Assembly: GCF_003957295.1 (NCBI RefSeq)
Contig: NZ_RQPJ01000014.1
Location: 132,060 to 196,059, forward strand
Reading direction: 5' to 3'
Source of the DNA: Arenibacter aquaticus
Lineage (GTDB): Bacteria; Bacteroidota; Bacteroidia; Flavobacteriales; Flavobacteriaceae
DNA length: 64,000 nucleotides
The notes under the pieces were generated by a model, which did no database searches, had not been told where the DNA came from, and saw nothing but the letters and a program-made list of their open reading frames with translations. The translations under genes were made by a program, and so were the position numbers. Positions 24,732-34,220 of the stretch are shown one piece after another (position 1 is the first letter of the stretch; each line of letters opens with the position of its first letter).

Positions 24732-24832
24732 TTAAATTACTTCTGGCATTTATCGTGCATCAAATAGAAATTTTGCTGCAACATTCCCTTTAAACATGGG
24801 CTATGCAACATCTGTTCTACTGCTTGCAACAT
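24732..24832 (-). promoter_or_regulatory. susC promoter with three TGCAACAT sites for the hybrid sensor-regulator
   Basis: On the minus strand a -33 box TTTG (24761-24764) is followed after exactly 21 bases by TAATTTAA (24732-24739). This fits the Bacteroidota TTTG-N19-21-TAnnTTTG promoter with two mismatches at the end. Just upstream of it, TGCAACAT (plus strand) occurs three times, at 24777, 24804 and 24825 (steps of 27 and 21 bases). AraC-type output domains of hybrid two-component systems bind such direct repeats next to the -33 box. Confidence 0.55.
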
Positions 24833-24839
24833 TTATTGC

Positions 24840-25409
24840 AGACAGTCATTAAGATTAATTGAAGATTGCGTTAAAGTTTCCCAACATTATGGAGGGCCTA
24901 TATCAAAAAAGATTTCTTTTTCAGGAAGATTACACATCTAATCGTGAAAATATATTGTAGATAAGTACCCAATAGAATTTTCCTAAACCTACCACTTCTT
25001 CTTTGGTCGTTCCCTCCTTCGTCGGTCGGGCTCTTGGCTAAATCCCTTGCGCTGCGGCGGGGATACCGCCGTGATCCCTAACGCAAGCCATAACCTTAAA
25101 TAAGATATAATTGGATAGTTCTACCCTGTATTAGGGCGTACTGGAATAAAAAGGAAAAAATTGTGGTCTAACCTTTACTTCTCAAAGTATATTGGGAGAA
25201 TCCTATAGGGTAAGGCCCAAGTAACATAACGTAGATCTTGGGCAATAAGTTTTTGTAGGTTATATAACCAAACAGTCAGTTGGCAGTTTTACAAAAAGTG
25301 CGATCATAGTTTTCTGCATATTTCAACACAGTATTCCCATAGAAGGCCGCTCAAGACCCGGTAGTCCTCCTATCTATATACCCCTGAAAAAGGCCTATGC
25401 TAAAGGCTA
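24840..25409. other. Intergenic stretch with a GC-rich structured element
   Basis: Between the susC control region and the sensor gene. Bases 25001-25088 are strikingly GC-rich for the window and hold nested dyads: TTGCG (25047-25051)/CGCAA (25082-25086) around GGCGG (25056-25060)/CCGCC (25066-25070). A second dyad, GCCCAAG/CTTGGGC, is at 25215-25243. No ORF or known RNA motif was recognised. Confidence 0.5.
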
Positions 25410-28400
25410 CTATGTCTTAGCGGAATTTACCTCCGTGGGAAGAATTCCAAAATGCGCCTTAAAACATTTGGTAAAATAAGACGGAGAAGAGAATCCTACC
25501 TTATAACATACCTCACTAATATTGGTATTGCCCATTTCAATTATCTGCTTTGCCCTTTCTATTCTTATATTTCTAAGAAATTCGTTGGCCGTCTGATTGG
25601 TCAGTGCCTTTATCTTCCTATAAAACTGACTCCTACTTAAATTTAAATGCGAGGCCAAAGCTTCCACACTTAAATCCGGGTCATCTATATTCTTATTTAT
25701 AAAGTTAAGTACCTTCTCTATAAAGTCCTTGTCCAGGGAGGTGGTGTTCTTGTTTATGGGAACCTCACTTATTACACTAAAATATTTATTAAAAATTAAC
25801 TGCCTACTGGTGACAAGTTGGGATAACCGCAGCCGCAACAGTCTCAAATCAAAAGGTTTAACCATATAGGCATCCGCTCCCAGTCCAATTCCTTCCATCC
25901 TATCATCTATTCTAGCCTTGGCCGTAAGCATTAGCAGCGGTATATGACTGGTTCTTAAATCCTCCTTTATATTTTTACAAAATTCAAATCCATCCATTTC
26001 GGGCATAATTACATCAGTTATGATGATATCTGGAAGTGCCTCCTTGGCCAATTGCAAGCCCTCATTTCCATTTTTTGCCAATAGCACCTTGTACTGATTT
26101 CTAAGTTCGTTCTTTAAATAGTTTCTAAGTTCCCCATTGTCCTCAACAATTAGGAGGGTGTAGGCATTATTGGCCTCAGTCAATTCTGTTTCAGTTTCCT
26201 GCTCCAAAGTGTTGATAATAGCGTTTTCACGTGCATTCTTGGAATCGGGCTCCCTAACGTCTTTTAAAATTTCATTGGTTCCAAAGTGTTCGTTGCCTTT
26301 AGGTAATATGATCCTAAAAGTGGTGCCACTTCCCACCTCACTACTAACCTCTATCTTCCCCTTGTGCAAGTCCACAAAACCTTGCACCACTTCCAAACCA
26401 ATACCGGTGCCACCATAATAGGTCTTGTTCAAATTCTCTACCTGATAGAACCTTTCAAAAATGCGTTCGGCCTCCTCCTGTTCCAGACCCGGTCCGGTGT
26501 CCGATATAACGATCTCTATTCCCTTTGTTGGATTGTTTTTATCAACCAAAGGCAAGGAGTAAAACTCATCCTTTGATAACAGTTCTATAGTAATGGCCCC
26601 TCCATCCGGAGTAACTTTAAATGCATTGGAAAGAATATTGAAGATAATTTTTTCCAACATGCTTTCATCTGCCCATAGGGCAATGTCTTCGTTATCAGAA
26701 TCCAAGCTAAGGTGAATGTTCCTTTCTATAGCCTCCTCCCTAAAGTGGCCAACAACTTCCTTGGTCAGCTTATGCAGGTTAAGCACATTGGCCCTTACGC
26801 CAACCTTGTTCAACTCCAACTTCCTAAAATCAAGCAATTCATTTACCAACCTGTAAAGCCGGTCTGTATTTTTATATATGGTTTTGTGCTTATCCCTTAT
26901 ACGTGGGGGCAAATTTAAACTCTTGTCCTGTAGAATATCCCTTAGGGGATTAATGATCAAAGTCAGCGGAGTCCTAAACTCGTGAGATATATTGGTGAAA
27001 AATTGAAATTTTTTCTCATCCAAGTCCTTCTCCTGCAGCCTCTTCTCCCGCTCTGTATGGATAATCTGCTTTTCCCGTATTCTCGCCTGGGTCAATTTAT
27101 TTAGAAGGTACACCCCAAATAGAAACAAGGCTATGTACATACCCAGGGCCCATGTGGTCTTCCACCAAGGTGACAATACGGTTATGGATAAGGTCAACGG
27201 TGTGTCATTCCATAGTCCGTCATTATTGGCAGCCTTCAATTTAAATGTATAATTGCCCGGGTCCAGATTGGTATAGGTGGCGCTTCGCTTTTTACCAACA
27301 TAGTTCCATGATTCCTCATAACCTTCCAGATAGTAGGCAAATTCGTTTTTTTCGGGCCGGGTAAAATTAATCCCCGAGTATTCAAGGGTAAAAACAGACT
27401 GGTCGTGGGACAACACTATACTATCGGTTTCAGAGATTACCTTTTTCAGAGGGGATCCTTCCTGGGTTGGCAATACCTTTTCATTAAATAACCTGAAATC
27501 GGACAAATACAAGGAGGTCTTGTTAGTATTGGTAATTACCTTGGAAGGGTTAAAATAATTTACGCCCTGATAGCTGCCAAAATAAATATTTCCTTGCTCA
27601 TCCCTAAAGCTGGCATTGATATTAAAATCGTTGGAAAGAAGTCCGTCATCTGTAGAATAGCTTGTGAACACCTCTTTTTCCCGGTCAAACTTGGAGAGTC
27701 CCGCATTGCCCCCAACCCAAATATTGCCGTCCAGACTTTGGGTGATACTACAAACATTTTCCTCTTCCAAGCCTTTCAACCTATCATACCAAACAAGTGA
27801 ATCCGTTTCAGGTATATATTTACAAAGGCCCGCTCCTTTGGTACCTATCCATATAGAATGGTCCTTACTCTCGTATAGTGACAAAATATAATTTGAGGCC
27901 GTATTATTTGCTGATTCCTGGGACATCCGTTCCACCATGGAAACTACCGAAAATTCCTGGCCTTCCTCCTTAATTATCTTGTACAAGCCTTCGGTGGTCC
28001 CCATCCACAAATTATCCTGAAAATCCACCAGTACCTTATACACGCTATTCCCATTGATGCCCATCTCTGTAAATGGCTTGGAATCATAGTGCTTAAAGCG
28101 TTCCGTCTTGGGGTCAAAGGAATGTAGGGAACTGTTATAGGTTCCTATCCATATAGTACCTTCGCTGTCCTCGTCAAAAGTCATTACGATATTGGACTGC
28201 AATCCTCCCTGGGTATTTTCTGTATTGTAATTAATGAACTTTTTAGATCCTTTTTTTAAAAAGTAGATTCCCTTATTCCAACTACCTGCCCAGATATTCT
28301 CTTTACTATCAATAAAAACCGCCTGTATATAATCACTGGTCAGTCCGGAATATTCCCCATTGTTATTTCTATTTATATGGGTATACTTGTTTTCTTCCAA

Positions 28401-29591
28401 ATCAAGTATATCTATACCCCCTCCGTCCATGCCCAACCAGAGCATACCTTTCTTATCCTTTACTATGGAGGTAACAGAACTTATCTGCAATGATTTTGGG
28501 TTGTTATACAAACTTTCTATGTCCTTAAATTTGTCATACAACTTATCATATACCGCTACGCCTTTGTTGTAATACCCAAGCCATATTTTTTGGTCATTAT
28601 CCAAATACAGTGTCCATATAGAATTGGACAAAAGGCTCTTCTCATCCTTTTTGTTGCTCAGGTAATGATGCAAGACTTCACCATTATTGTCTATATGGAA
28701 CAATCCATCGTTTTCTGTCCCACACATTAGGGTTCCATCTGGCAGGGCCATTAATGTAAAAAAGGGATGGGTAGAAAAAGTGTATTTATAAAAAAGCAAT
28801 GGTCCGCCTGATGATGAATTGCCTATACCAATCTTATACAGACCATCACTGAACGTTCCCACCCAGATGGTATCATTATCGTCTATTAGCAAAGACCTAA
28901 CGGCTACCTCAACAGTTTTCTTCTCACCCCTACTCCATCGCACTAAGGGCTTTAGCTGCTCGCCGTTCTTATCCATTTCGTAGAGGCCTAAGTTGGTACC
29001 GGCATAAATTTTTCCGGAGGAATCCACTTGAATGGCTCGTACCATAAATGACTCCCCATTATTGATCTCTTGGACCTTTACCCTTTCCACCTCAAAATCA
29101 TCAAGACTCATTTTAAACATTCCCAATCTAAACGAACCAATAAGCAAGTTGCCTTGGCTATCCTCCTCCAAGGCGCTTATGGGCAGTATTGGTTGGTTTT
29201 CCTCAACAGAATCCAAAACGGGTATCCTCCTAAACTGATCCATTTCACGGTCATAGAGGTTTAAACCTACCTCTGTCCCTACCCATAACCTGTTTCTACT
29301 ATCCAGATAGGTGCAGTTTATTTGGCTACTACTTATAGAGGTTGAATCGTTTATTATGTGCTTGTAAGACTTATAATCCAAGCCGTCATAACGGTATAAT
29401 CCGGATCCGTTGGTGCCTATCCAAATAAAACCATAATGGTCCTGCAGTATGGAATATACGCCAACCTTGGACATACCTTCCTTTATATTCACAAAATTTA
29501 GCTTGGGATAAGCCTGTTGGGACCAGGAGTTAGGGATGGCAAGACATAAGACAATAAAAAAAATACAGATTCTTCTAAAATCTATAGTCAT
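25410..29591 (-). CDS. Hybrid two-component system sensor/regulator (HTCS) of the glycan locus
   Basis: A 1393-residue one-protein two-component system. After a signal peptide (1-24) come about fourteen Reg_prop propeller units to about residue 680 (repeated YGFIWIGTNGSGLYRYDG-type lines). A Y_Y_Y domain lies at about 700-790 (FTLEYSGINFTRPEKNEFAYYLEGY), with a membrane helix near 805-825. HisKA has HEFRTPLTLI, the HATPase has NILSNAFKVTPDGG, DTGPGL and GGTGIGLE. The receiver has IITDVIMPEMDGF, and the C-terminal AraC HTH has LSRSQFYRKIKALT and VGFSSPSYFTKCFKAHFG. The periplasmic propeller senses an oligosaccharide; the AraC domain should activate susC at 24777-24832. Complete, no missing phospho-residues. 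Confidence 0.96.
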   Translation of the reverse strand: MTIDFRRICIFFIVLCLAIPNSWSQQAYPKLNFVNIKEGMSKVGVYSILQDHYGFIWIGTNGSGLYRYDGLDYKSYKHIINDSTSISSSQINCTYLDSRNRLWVGTEVGLNLYDREMDQFRRIPVLDSVEENQPILPISALEEDSQGNLLIGSFRLGMFKMSLDDFEVERVKVQEINNGESFMVRAIQVDSSGKIYAGTNLGLYEMDKNGEQLKPLVRWSRGEKKTVEVAVRSLLIDDNDTIWVGTFSDGLYKIGIGNSSSGGPLLFYKYTFSTHPFFTLMALPDGTLMCGTENDGLFHIDNNGEVLHHYLSNKKDEKSLLSNSIWTLYLDNDQKIWLGYYNKGVAVYDKLYDKFKDIESLYNNPKSLQISSVTSIVKDKKGMLWLGMDGGGIDILDLEENKYTHINRNNNGEYSGLTSDYIQAVFIDSKENIWAGSWNKGIYFLKKGSKKFINYNTENTQGGLQSNIVMTFDEDSEGTIWIGTYNSSLHSFDPKTERFKHYDSKPFTEMGINGNSVYKVLVDFQDNLWMGTTEGLYKIIKEEGQEFSVVSMVERMSQESANNTASNYILSLYESKDHSIWIGTKGAGLCKYIPETDSLVWYDRLKGLEEENVCSITQSLDGNIWVGGNAGLSKFDREKEVFTSYSTDDGLLSNDFNINASFRDEQGNIYFGSYQGVNYFNPSKVITNTNKTSLYLSDFRLFNEKVLPTQEGSPLKKVISETDSIVLSHDQSVFTLEYSGINFTRPEKNEFAYYLEGYEESWNYVGKKRSATYTNLDPGNYTFKLKAANNDGLWNDTPLTLSITVLSPWWKTTWALGMYIALFLFGVYLLNKLTQARIREKQIIHTEREKRLQEKDLDEKKFQFFTNISHEFRTPLTLIINPLRDILQDKSLNLPPRIRDKHKTIYKNTDRLYRLVNELLDFRKLELNKVGVRANVLNLHKLTKEVVGHFREEAIERNIHLSLDSDNEDIALWADESMLEKIIFNILSNAFKVTPDGGAITIELLSKDEFYSLPLVDKNNPTKGIEIVISDTGPGLEQEEAERIFERFYQVENLNKTYYGGTGIGLEVVQGFVDLHKGKIEVSSEVGSGTTFRIILPKGNEHFGTNEILKDVREPDSKNARENAIINTLEQETETELTEANNAYTLLIVEDNGELRNYLKNELRNQYKVLLAKNGNEGLQLAKEALPDIIITDVIMPEMDGFEFCKNIKEDLRTSHIPLLMLTAKARIDDRMEGIGLGADAYMVKPFDLRLLRLRLSQLVTSRQLIFNKYFSVISEVPINKNTTSLDKDFIEKVLNFINKNIDDPDLSVEALASHLNLSRSQFYRKIKALTNQTANEFLRNIRIERAKQIIEMGNTNISEVCYKVGFSSPSYFTKCFKAHFGILPTEVNSAKT

Positions 29592-29811
29592 GTAATTTCA
29601 GTTTAATTTGAGTGTTTCAAAAACCATGAAAATAGGAATAAAATTCCAATTTCATAGCAAATACTTTTAAAGGGAGTTTTGCAATTGGGCTCCAAGGACT
29701 GCATACCGCCATTAATGATGTGCCCAAAAAATATAAAAGGTATAGAAACAACTATAATCCTACACTTTTCTTTTGACCAAAATTAGTCTATTTTTATCAA
29801 AAATTAACACA

Positions 29812-31323
29812 ATGGGGACCAAGGACGAATTCTTTGCACATATAGAAAAAGGGTATACTACCAAGGGTGAATTTATTACAATGGGTGCGGCCATGCTCAA
29901 TGGGGAAACCATCACCGACGCCCATATCAAAATACCGTTAAAAACCCTGAACCGTCACGGCCTTATTGCCGGGGCCACCGGTACGGGAAAGACCAAGACC
30001 CTACAAGTGATGGCCGAGAATTTGTCCAACAAGGGTATCCCCGTATTGCTAATGGACCTAAAGGGAGACCTTAGTGGCCTTGCACAACCAAGCCCCGGCC
30101 ATCCAAAAATAGATGAACGTCACAGCAAGATTGGCCTGCCATTTACCCCATCGGACTTTCCGGTAGAAATATTATCCCTCTCAGAACAAGATGGCGTAAA
30201 ATTACGGGCCACGGTATCAGAATTTGGACCTATACTATTGTCCCGTATCCTAGACCTATCAGAAACCCAAGAGGGTATTGTTGCAGTAGTTTTTAAATAC
30301 TGTGATGACAATAAGCTACCACTGTTAGATCTAAAGGACTTTAAAAAGATACTGCAATATGCTACCGAAGAGGGCAAAGAAGAGTTTAGGGAAGCCTATG
30401 GCCGAATCTCCACAAGCTCTACCGGAACCATATTGCGAAAAATAATAGAGTTGGAACAACAGGGTGCCGATCTGTTTTTTGGTGAAAAATCCTTCGACGT
30501 TGAAGACCTTACCAGAATAGATGAAAATGGCAGGGGTTATATCAACATTATTCGCCTGACCGATATTCAGGACCGCCCTAAATTGTTTTCTACCTTTATG
30601 CTCAGCCTACTGGCAGAAATTTACGCTACCTTCCCAGAGCAAGGTGATAGTGGCAGGCCAGAGTTGGTCCTTTTCATAGACGAAGCCCACTTAATCTTTA
30701 AAGAAGCGTCCAAGGCGCTTCTAAATCAGATAGAAAACATAGTAAAATTAATTCGCTCCAAAGGCGTAGGGCTTTATTTTGTTACCCAAAACCCTACAGA
30801 TGTCCCAGACGCCGTTTTATCCCAATTGGGACTTAAGGTGCAGCATGCCTTGCGCGCTTTTACGGCCAAGGACAGGAAAGCCATAAAGCTCACCGCTGAA
30901 AACTACCCTATTTCCGAATATTATGACACTAAGGAAGTGCTAACCGCCCTGGGGATAGGGGAAGCCCTCATCTCTGCCTTGGACGAAAAAGGAAGACCTA
31001 CACCATTGGCCGCCACCATGTTACGGGCGCCAATGAGCAGAATGGACGTATTGTCCAAAACAGAATTGAAAGCACTAATAGATGGCTCCAAATTGGTAAA
31101 AAAATACAATGAGGTAATTGATAGGGAAAGTGCTTACGAAATTTTGAACGAAAAGATAGAACGGGCGGAAAAACTAGCAGAAAAAGAAGAAGAGAAATCT
31201 AGCAAAACCGTCACACGTAGCAGAAAAAGAACCAGTACACGGCAAAACCCTGTGATAAAAGTATTGACCAGTGCTACATTTATTAGGGGAGTTTTGGGAA
31301 TATTAAAGAAAGTTATGCGATAA
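29812..31323 (+). CDS. HerA-like helicase/ATPase (DUF853, YjgR family)
   Basis: A 503-residue P-loop ATPase of the FtsK-HerA superfamily. Walker A is GATGTGKTKT at about residues 54-63, Walker B LVLFIDEAHLIF near 282-294. The sensor region SKGVGLYFVTQNPTDVPDAVLSQLG is typical of the YjgR/DUF853 family. The Lys/Arg-rich tail (KEEEKSSKTVTRSRKRTSTRQ) is low-complexity and ends in a short hydrophobic helix. ATG 29812 is preferred over the in-frame TTG 29773, since it gives the family start MGTKDEFFAHIEKGY. The cellular role is not settled; HerA proteins move along DNA. It is a single gene, not part of the glycan locus. Confidence 0.88.
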   Translation: MGTKDEFFAHIEKGYTTKGEFITMGAAMLNGETITDAHIKIPLKTLNRHGLIAGATGTGKTKTLQVMAENLSNKGIPVLLMDLKGDLSGLAQPSPGHPKIDERHSKIGLPFTPSDFPVEILSLSEQDGVKLRATVSEFGPILLSRILDLSETQEGIVAVVFKYCDDNKLPLLDLKDFKKILQYATEEGKEEFREAYGRISTSSTGTILRKIIELEQQGADLFFGEKSFDVEDLTRIDENGRGYINIIRLTDIQDRPKLFSTFMLSLLAEIYATFPEQGDSGRPELVLFIDEAHLIFKEASKALLNQIENIVKLIRSKGVGLYFVTQNPTDVPDAVLSQLGLKVQHALRAFTAKDRKAIKLTAENYPISEYYDTKEVLTALGIGEALISALDEKGRPTPLAATMLRAPMSRMDVLSKTELKALIDGSKLVKKYNEVIDRESAYEILNEKIERAEKLAEKEEEKSSKTVTRSRKRTSTRQNPVIKVLTSATFIRGVLGILKKVMR

Positions 31324-31388
31324 TATTCGTTCCTTTGCCCAGTATAAAAGATATAAACTCAATTTCAAAGATTACCATTACCATCAAA

Positions 31389-31937
31389 ATGATAAAAAAA
31401 TCACTTTTTGCCGTGGCGCTATCGTCACTATTGTTCATCAAATGCAACACCAATACCGATTTTTTAATTACCAAGGACCAAGTGGGCAAACTACAGCGAT
31501 CCAATACAATTGATGAACTGGAAACGGTTTTTGCCACGGATTCCATAGTAAAAGATTCCGTACAAACCAGAATTGGAAGCCGAACAACTAAAATTGACGT
31601 CTTTGAAAAAGGAGGCAAACAATTACTCACCCTAACCCCCAACACGGATAGTATTCCTAAAGTTGGGATTATACGCATCCATGACCCTAGGTTCGTAACC
31701 CAGGAAGGGGTTGGCCTTAATAGCACCTTTAAGGATATTAAAGAAAAGCATACCATAAAGAAGATTAGTACGGCCCTGAACAATGTGGTTATCTTTTTAA
31801 AGGATTCTGACGCATACTTTACCATTGCCAAGACCGAACTTCCCAGCAGTCTACAATATGGGAACAATACAAATATTGAGGCCGTACAAATTCCGGATGC
31901 CGCTAAAATAAAATACCTTATGGTTGGCTGGGAATAG
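31389..31937 (+). CDS. Putative lipoprotein of unknown function
   Basis: From ATG 31389 the 182-residue protein starts MIKKSLFAVALSSLLFIKC, a lipoprotein signal with Cys about 19. The earlier in-frame TTG (31335) would add 18 residues before the signal peptide and is unlikely. The mature part is mixed beta strands with conserved-looking TKDQVGKLQRSNTIDELETVFATDSIV and VGLNSTFKDIKEKHTIKKIS, of a kind common in flavobacterial lipoproteins of unknown role. It lies 66 bases after the HerA-like gene and 12 bases before the hydrolase on the same strand, so the three may form one transcript. Confidence 0.7.
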   Translation: MIKKSLFAVALSSLLFIKCNTNTDFLITKDQVGKLQRSNTIDELETVFATDSIVKDSVQTRIGSRTTKIDVFEKGGKQLLTLTPNTDSIPKVGIIRIHDPRFVTQEGVGLNSTFKDIKEKHTIKKISTALNNVVIFLKDSDAYFTIAKTELPSSLQYGNNTNIEAVQIPDAAKIKYLMVGWE

Positions 31938-31949
31938 CTTGGACATGCC

Positions 31950-32789
31950 ATGCAGAAAATTATATACCGTGCTTTAGCACTATCCTATGGTGCCTATTTT
32001 AATTCCACCGCTTTTTTTTCGGAAAAGGAGGCTGGCAGAAAGGCTTTTGGACTTTTTAGTACCCCAAGAAAAGGAAGGGTGCTCCCTACCCAGGAAGCCT
32101 TCCTACAAAAGCACTTGGCCCAAAGGCCCATTATTAATGAGCTGGCACTACAAACCTATCATTGGCCGGGCCCAGGGGAAACCGTACTGTTGCTACACGG
32201 CTGGGAAAGCAATACTTTTAGATGGCGAAACCTTATTGAGAAATTACAGGAAAGGGAATTCAACATCATAGCTTTTGACGCCCCTGGTCATGGATACTCT
32301 GAGGGTACAAGCCTAAATGTGGTAACCTATGCGGAACAGGCCCAACATCTTATTGATATGTACTCCCCAAAATATATTATAGGACATTCCATGGGGGGAC
32401 TTGCCACTATTCACAACCATTACCAATACCCAAATTCATCCATAGAAAAAATAGTGGCTCTGGGAGCTCCTGCGGAACTGTCCGAATTAATGGACCACTA
32501 CCAAAAACTATTGCGGTTCAATAACAAAGTGTTGAAAGGACTGGACAAGCATATACTGGAAAATTTTAATCATAGGATTACAGATATTTCAACCCCTACA
32601 TTTGCCAAGTCCTTTTCCAAACCCGGCCTTATTATCCACGACGAGTTGGACACTATAACCCCCTTTAGTGCCTCTACCCGATTGCACGAAAATTGGAAAA
32701 ACAGCCAGCTGATCACAACCACTGGACTGGGACACTCCCTACAGCAAGAAGAGCTTTACCTTTGCATTGTGGATTTCCTAAATTCCTAG
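31950..32789 (+). CDS. Alpha/beta-fold hydrolase
   Basis: A 279-residue hydrolase, no signal peptide. The oxyanion region LLLHGWESNTFRW is at about 75-88, nucleophile Ser in GHSMGGLA at about 147-150, acid Asp in DELDTITPF at about 232, and His in GLGHSLQQ at about 257; the triad is complete. Such enzymes cleave esters or similar bonds; no substrate can be named. The start ATG 31950 follows the lipoprotein gene by 12 bases, pointing to co-transcription. A VOC-family gene follows after 98 bases. Confidence 0.9.
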   Translation: MQKIIYRALALSYGAYFNSTAFFSEKEAGRKAFGLFSTPRKGRVLPTQEAFLQKHLAQRPIINELALQTYHWPGPGETVLLLHGWESNTFRWRNLIEKLQEREFNIIAFDAPGHGYSEGTSLNVVTYAEQAQHLIDMYSPKYIIGHSMGGLATIHNHYQYPNSSIEKIVALGAPAELSELMDHYQKLLRFNNKVLKGLDKHILENFNHRITDISTPTFAKSFSKPGLIIHDELDTITPFSASTRLHENWKNSQLITTTGLGHSLQQEELYLCIVDFLNS

Positions 32790-32887
32790 ACGTTAAATCT
32801 TATTCGTTGGGCAAACGCTTACCCAAAAATGTTTATTTTTAAGCCGCAGTTAGCTGCCCCACACAATTGTAATATATCTATTTTACC

Positions 32888-33313
32888 ATGCAAGAAATAA
32901 CCCCTTTCCACATTGCTATTCCCGTTCATAATTTGGCCGAATGCCGTACGTTTTACGGTGAAGTATTAAACTGTGAGGAAGGGAGAAGCAGTGATCATTG
33001 GGTAGATTTTAATTTGTTCGGACATCAATTGGTCATCCATTACAAACCAAAGCCGGAGAACCAAGTTTTACACGCCAATCCGGTAGACGGCAAAAATGTT
33101 CCTGTTCCGCATTACGGGGTAGTGCTCCCATGGGAGACTTTTAAAACCTTTTCCGAAGCGCTTATTGCCAAAGGGGTATCATTTGTAATTGAACCCTACA
33201 TACGCTTTAAGGGCGAAGTTGGTGAACAGGCCACGATGTTTTTTTTAGACCCGGCAGGCAATGCCCTAGAATTTAAGGCCTTCAAGGATATGGGACAGCT
33301 ATTTGCCAAATAA
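32888..33313 (+). CDS. VOC-family (glyoxalase-like) protein
   Basis: A 141-residue protein with two beta-alpha-beta-beta-beta units of the vicinal oxygen chelate fold. Family marks are [29 protein letters not shown] (metal ligand His near residue 6), HQLVIHYKP, and the closing block [15 protein letters not shown] with a metal-binding Glu. The subfamily is the glyoxalase/bleomycin resistance/dioxygenase type; the reaction is unknown. Cytoplasmic. Ends convergent with the sugar isomerase gene, 56 bases apart, with no terminator hairpin visible. Confidence 0.88.
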   Translation: MQEITPFHIAIPVHNLAECRTFYGEVLNCEEGRSSDHWVDFNLFGHQLVIHYKPKPENQVLHANPVDGKNVPVPHYGVVLPWETFKTFSEALIAKGVSFVIEPYIRFKGEVGEQATMFFLDPAGNALEFKAFKDMGQLFAK

Positions 33314-33369
33314 CTGCACCACAATAAAACTTTTCAACTCCTTTATGCAAAGAGATTAAATTAAATCCC

Positions 33370-34212
33370 CTACAAATTCTTCATAAACTTCATGTTGTGC
33401 TCCATACTTTCAAATGGTGTACTACTGTACTCTTCCTGTTCTATAAAGATATATTTAAGGCCAGACTGTTTTTTGTGCTTTAGCATTAAGGGGATATCCA
33501 AGCCTCCCTTACCAAACTCGGTACTTTCCTTTTTTTCCATGTCCATGTCCTTTAGGTGCCACAAAGGAAACCTTCCCTGGTAACGCTCAAAATAATCCAA
33601 AGGATCCTTACCGGCCACTACCACCCATCCCAGATCCAATTCCATATAGACCAGGTCTGGCTGGGTATTGTTCAACAAAATATCATAAAAGACCTCCCCA
33701 TTTTCCGATTCAAACTCGTATTCGTGATTGTGGTACCCAAATTTTATATTTCTGCGCTTACATTCTTCTCCCGCCTTATTAAAGGCTTCCGCTACGGCCT
33801 TATAGTTATCTGCCGTTTGTCCGTTTGATGGCAAAGAGGAGCAGATTAAGTATTCCTGACCCGATTCTTGGGCCAGATCCATGGTTTTCTCCCAATCCGC
33901 ATCCAAAGCCACATGTCCACTCCTGAGGGTCATGCCCAAATCCTCACAGATACCCTTCATCTCCTTGGGCTTTAAGCCGTAATAAAGTCCCTCTGCACTT
34001 CTGGCAGATTCAATTTGCTTTATACCCAAAGCGGCTATTTTCTTTAAGGTCCCAACGGCATCTGCTGCCATTTCCTCCCTAAAGGTATATAATTGAACCC
34101 CCAAATTCTTTTTGGGGTTTTTAGGTGGTATACTAAAGGAAGGTAGTAGCACTACACCAGCCGTTAACATGCCGGTCTTTACCAAAAATTCTTTTCGTGT
34201 TGTCATCTTCAT
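33370..34212 (-). CDS. Secreted sugar phosphate isomerase/epimerase-like TIM-barrel protein
   Basis: A 280-residue xylose-isomerase-like barrel (AP endonuclease 2 superfamily). The N-terminus TTRKEFLVKTGMLTAGVVLLPSF is an export signal resembling a Tat signal with one Arg replaced by Lys; ATG 34212 or 34206 could start it. Barrel metal ligands: HNHEYEFE near 165-172, MELDLGWV near 195 and IEQEEY near 261. The family acts on sugars or keto-sugars, often with Gfo/Idh/MocA oxidoreductases, though here it is paired with an aldo/keto reductase 8 bases upstream. Substrate unknown. Confidence 0.85.
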   Translation of the reverse strand: MKMTTRKEFLVKTGMLTAGVVLLPSFSIPPKNPKKNLGVQLYTFREEMAADAVGTLKKIAALGIKQIESARSAEGLYYGLKPKEMKGICEDLGMTLRSGHVALDADWEKTMDLAQESGQEYLICSSLPSNGQTADNYKAVAEAFNKAGEECKRRNIKFGYHNHEYEFESENGEVFYDILLNNTQPDLVYMELDLGWVVVAGKDPLDYFERYQGRFPLWHLKDMDMEKKESTEFGKGGLDIPLMLKHKKQSGLKYIFIEQEEYSSTPFESMEHNMKFMKNL

Positions 34213-34220
34213 TTTGTTTA

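Noticed and set aside
24777-24832. Three TGCAACAT words considered as a short CRISPR-like or tandem repeat
   Set aside because: Only 8-base words with uneven spacing (27 and 21) and no longer repeat; operator sites fit better.
25215-25243. GCCCAAG/CTTGGGC inverted repeat before the HTCS gene end
   Set aside because: Short 7-bp stem with 15-base loop and no T-run; not convincing as terminator or operator.
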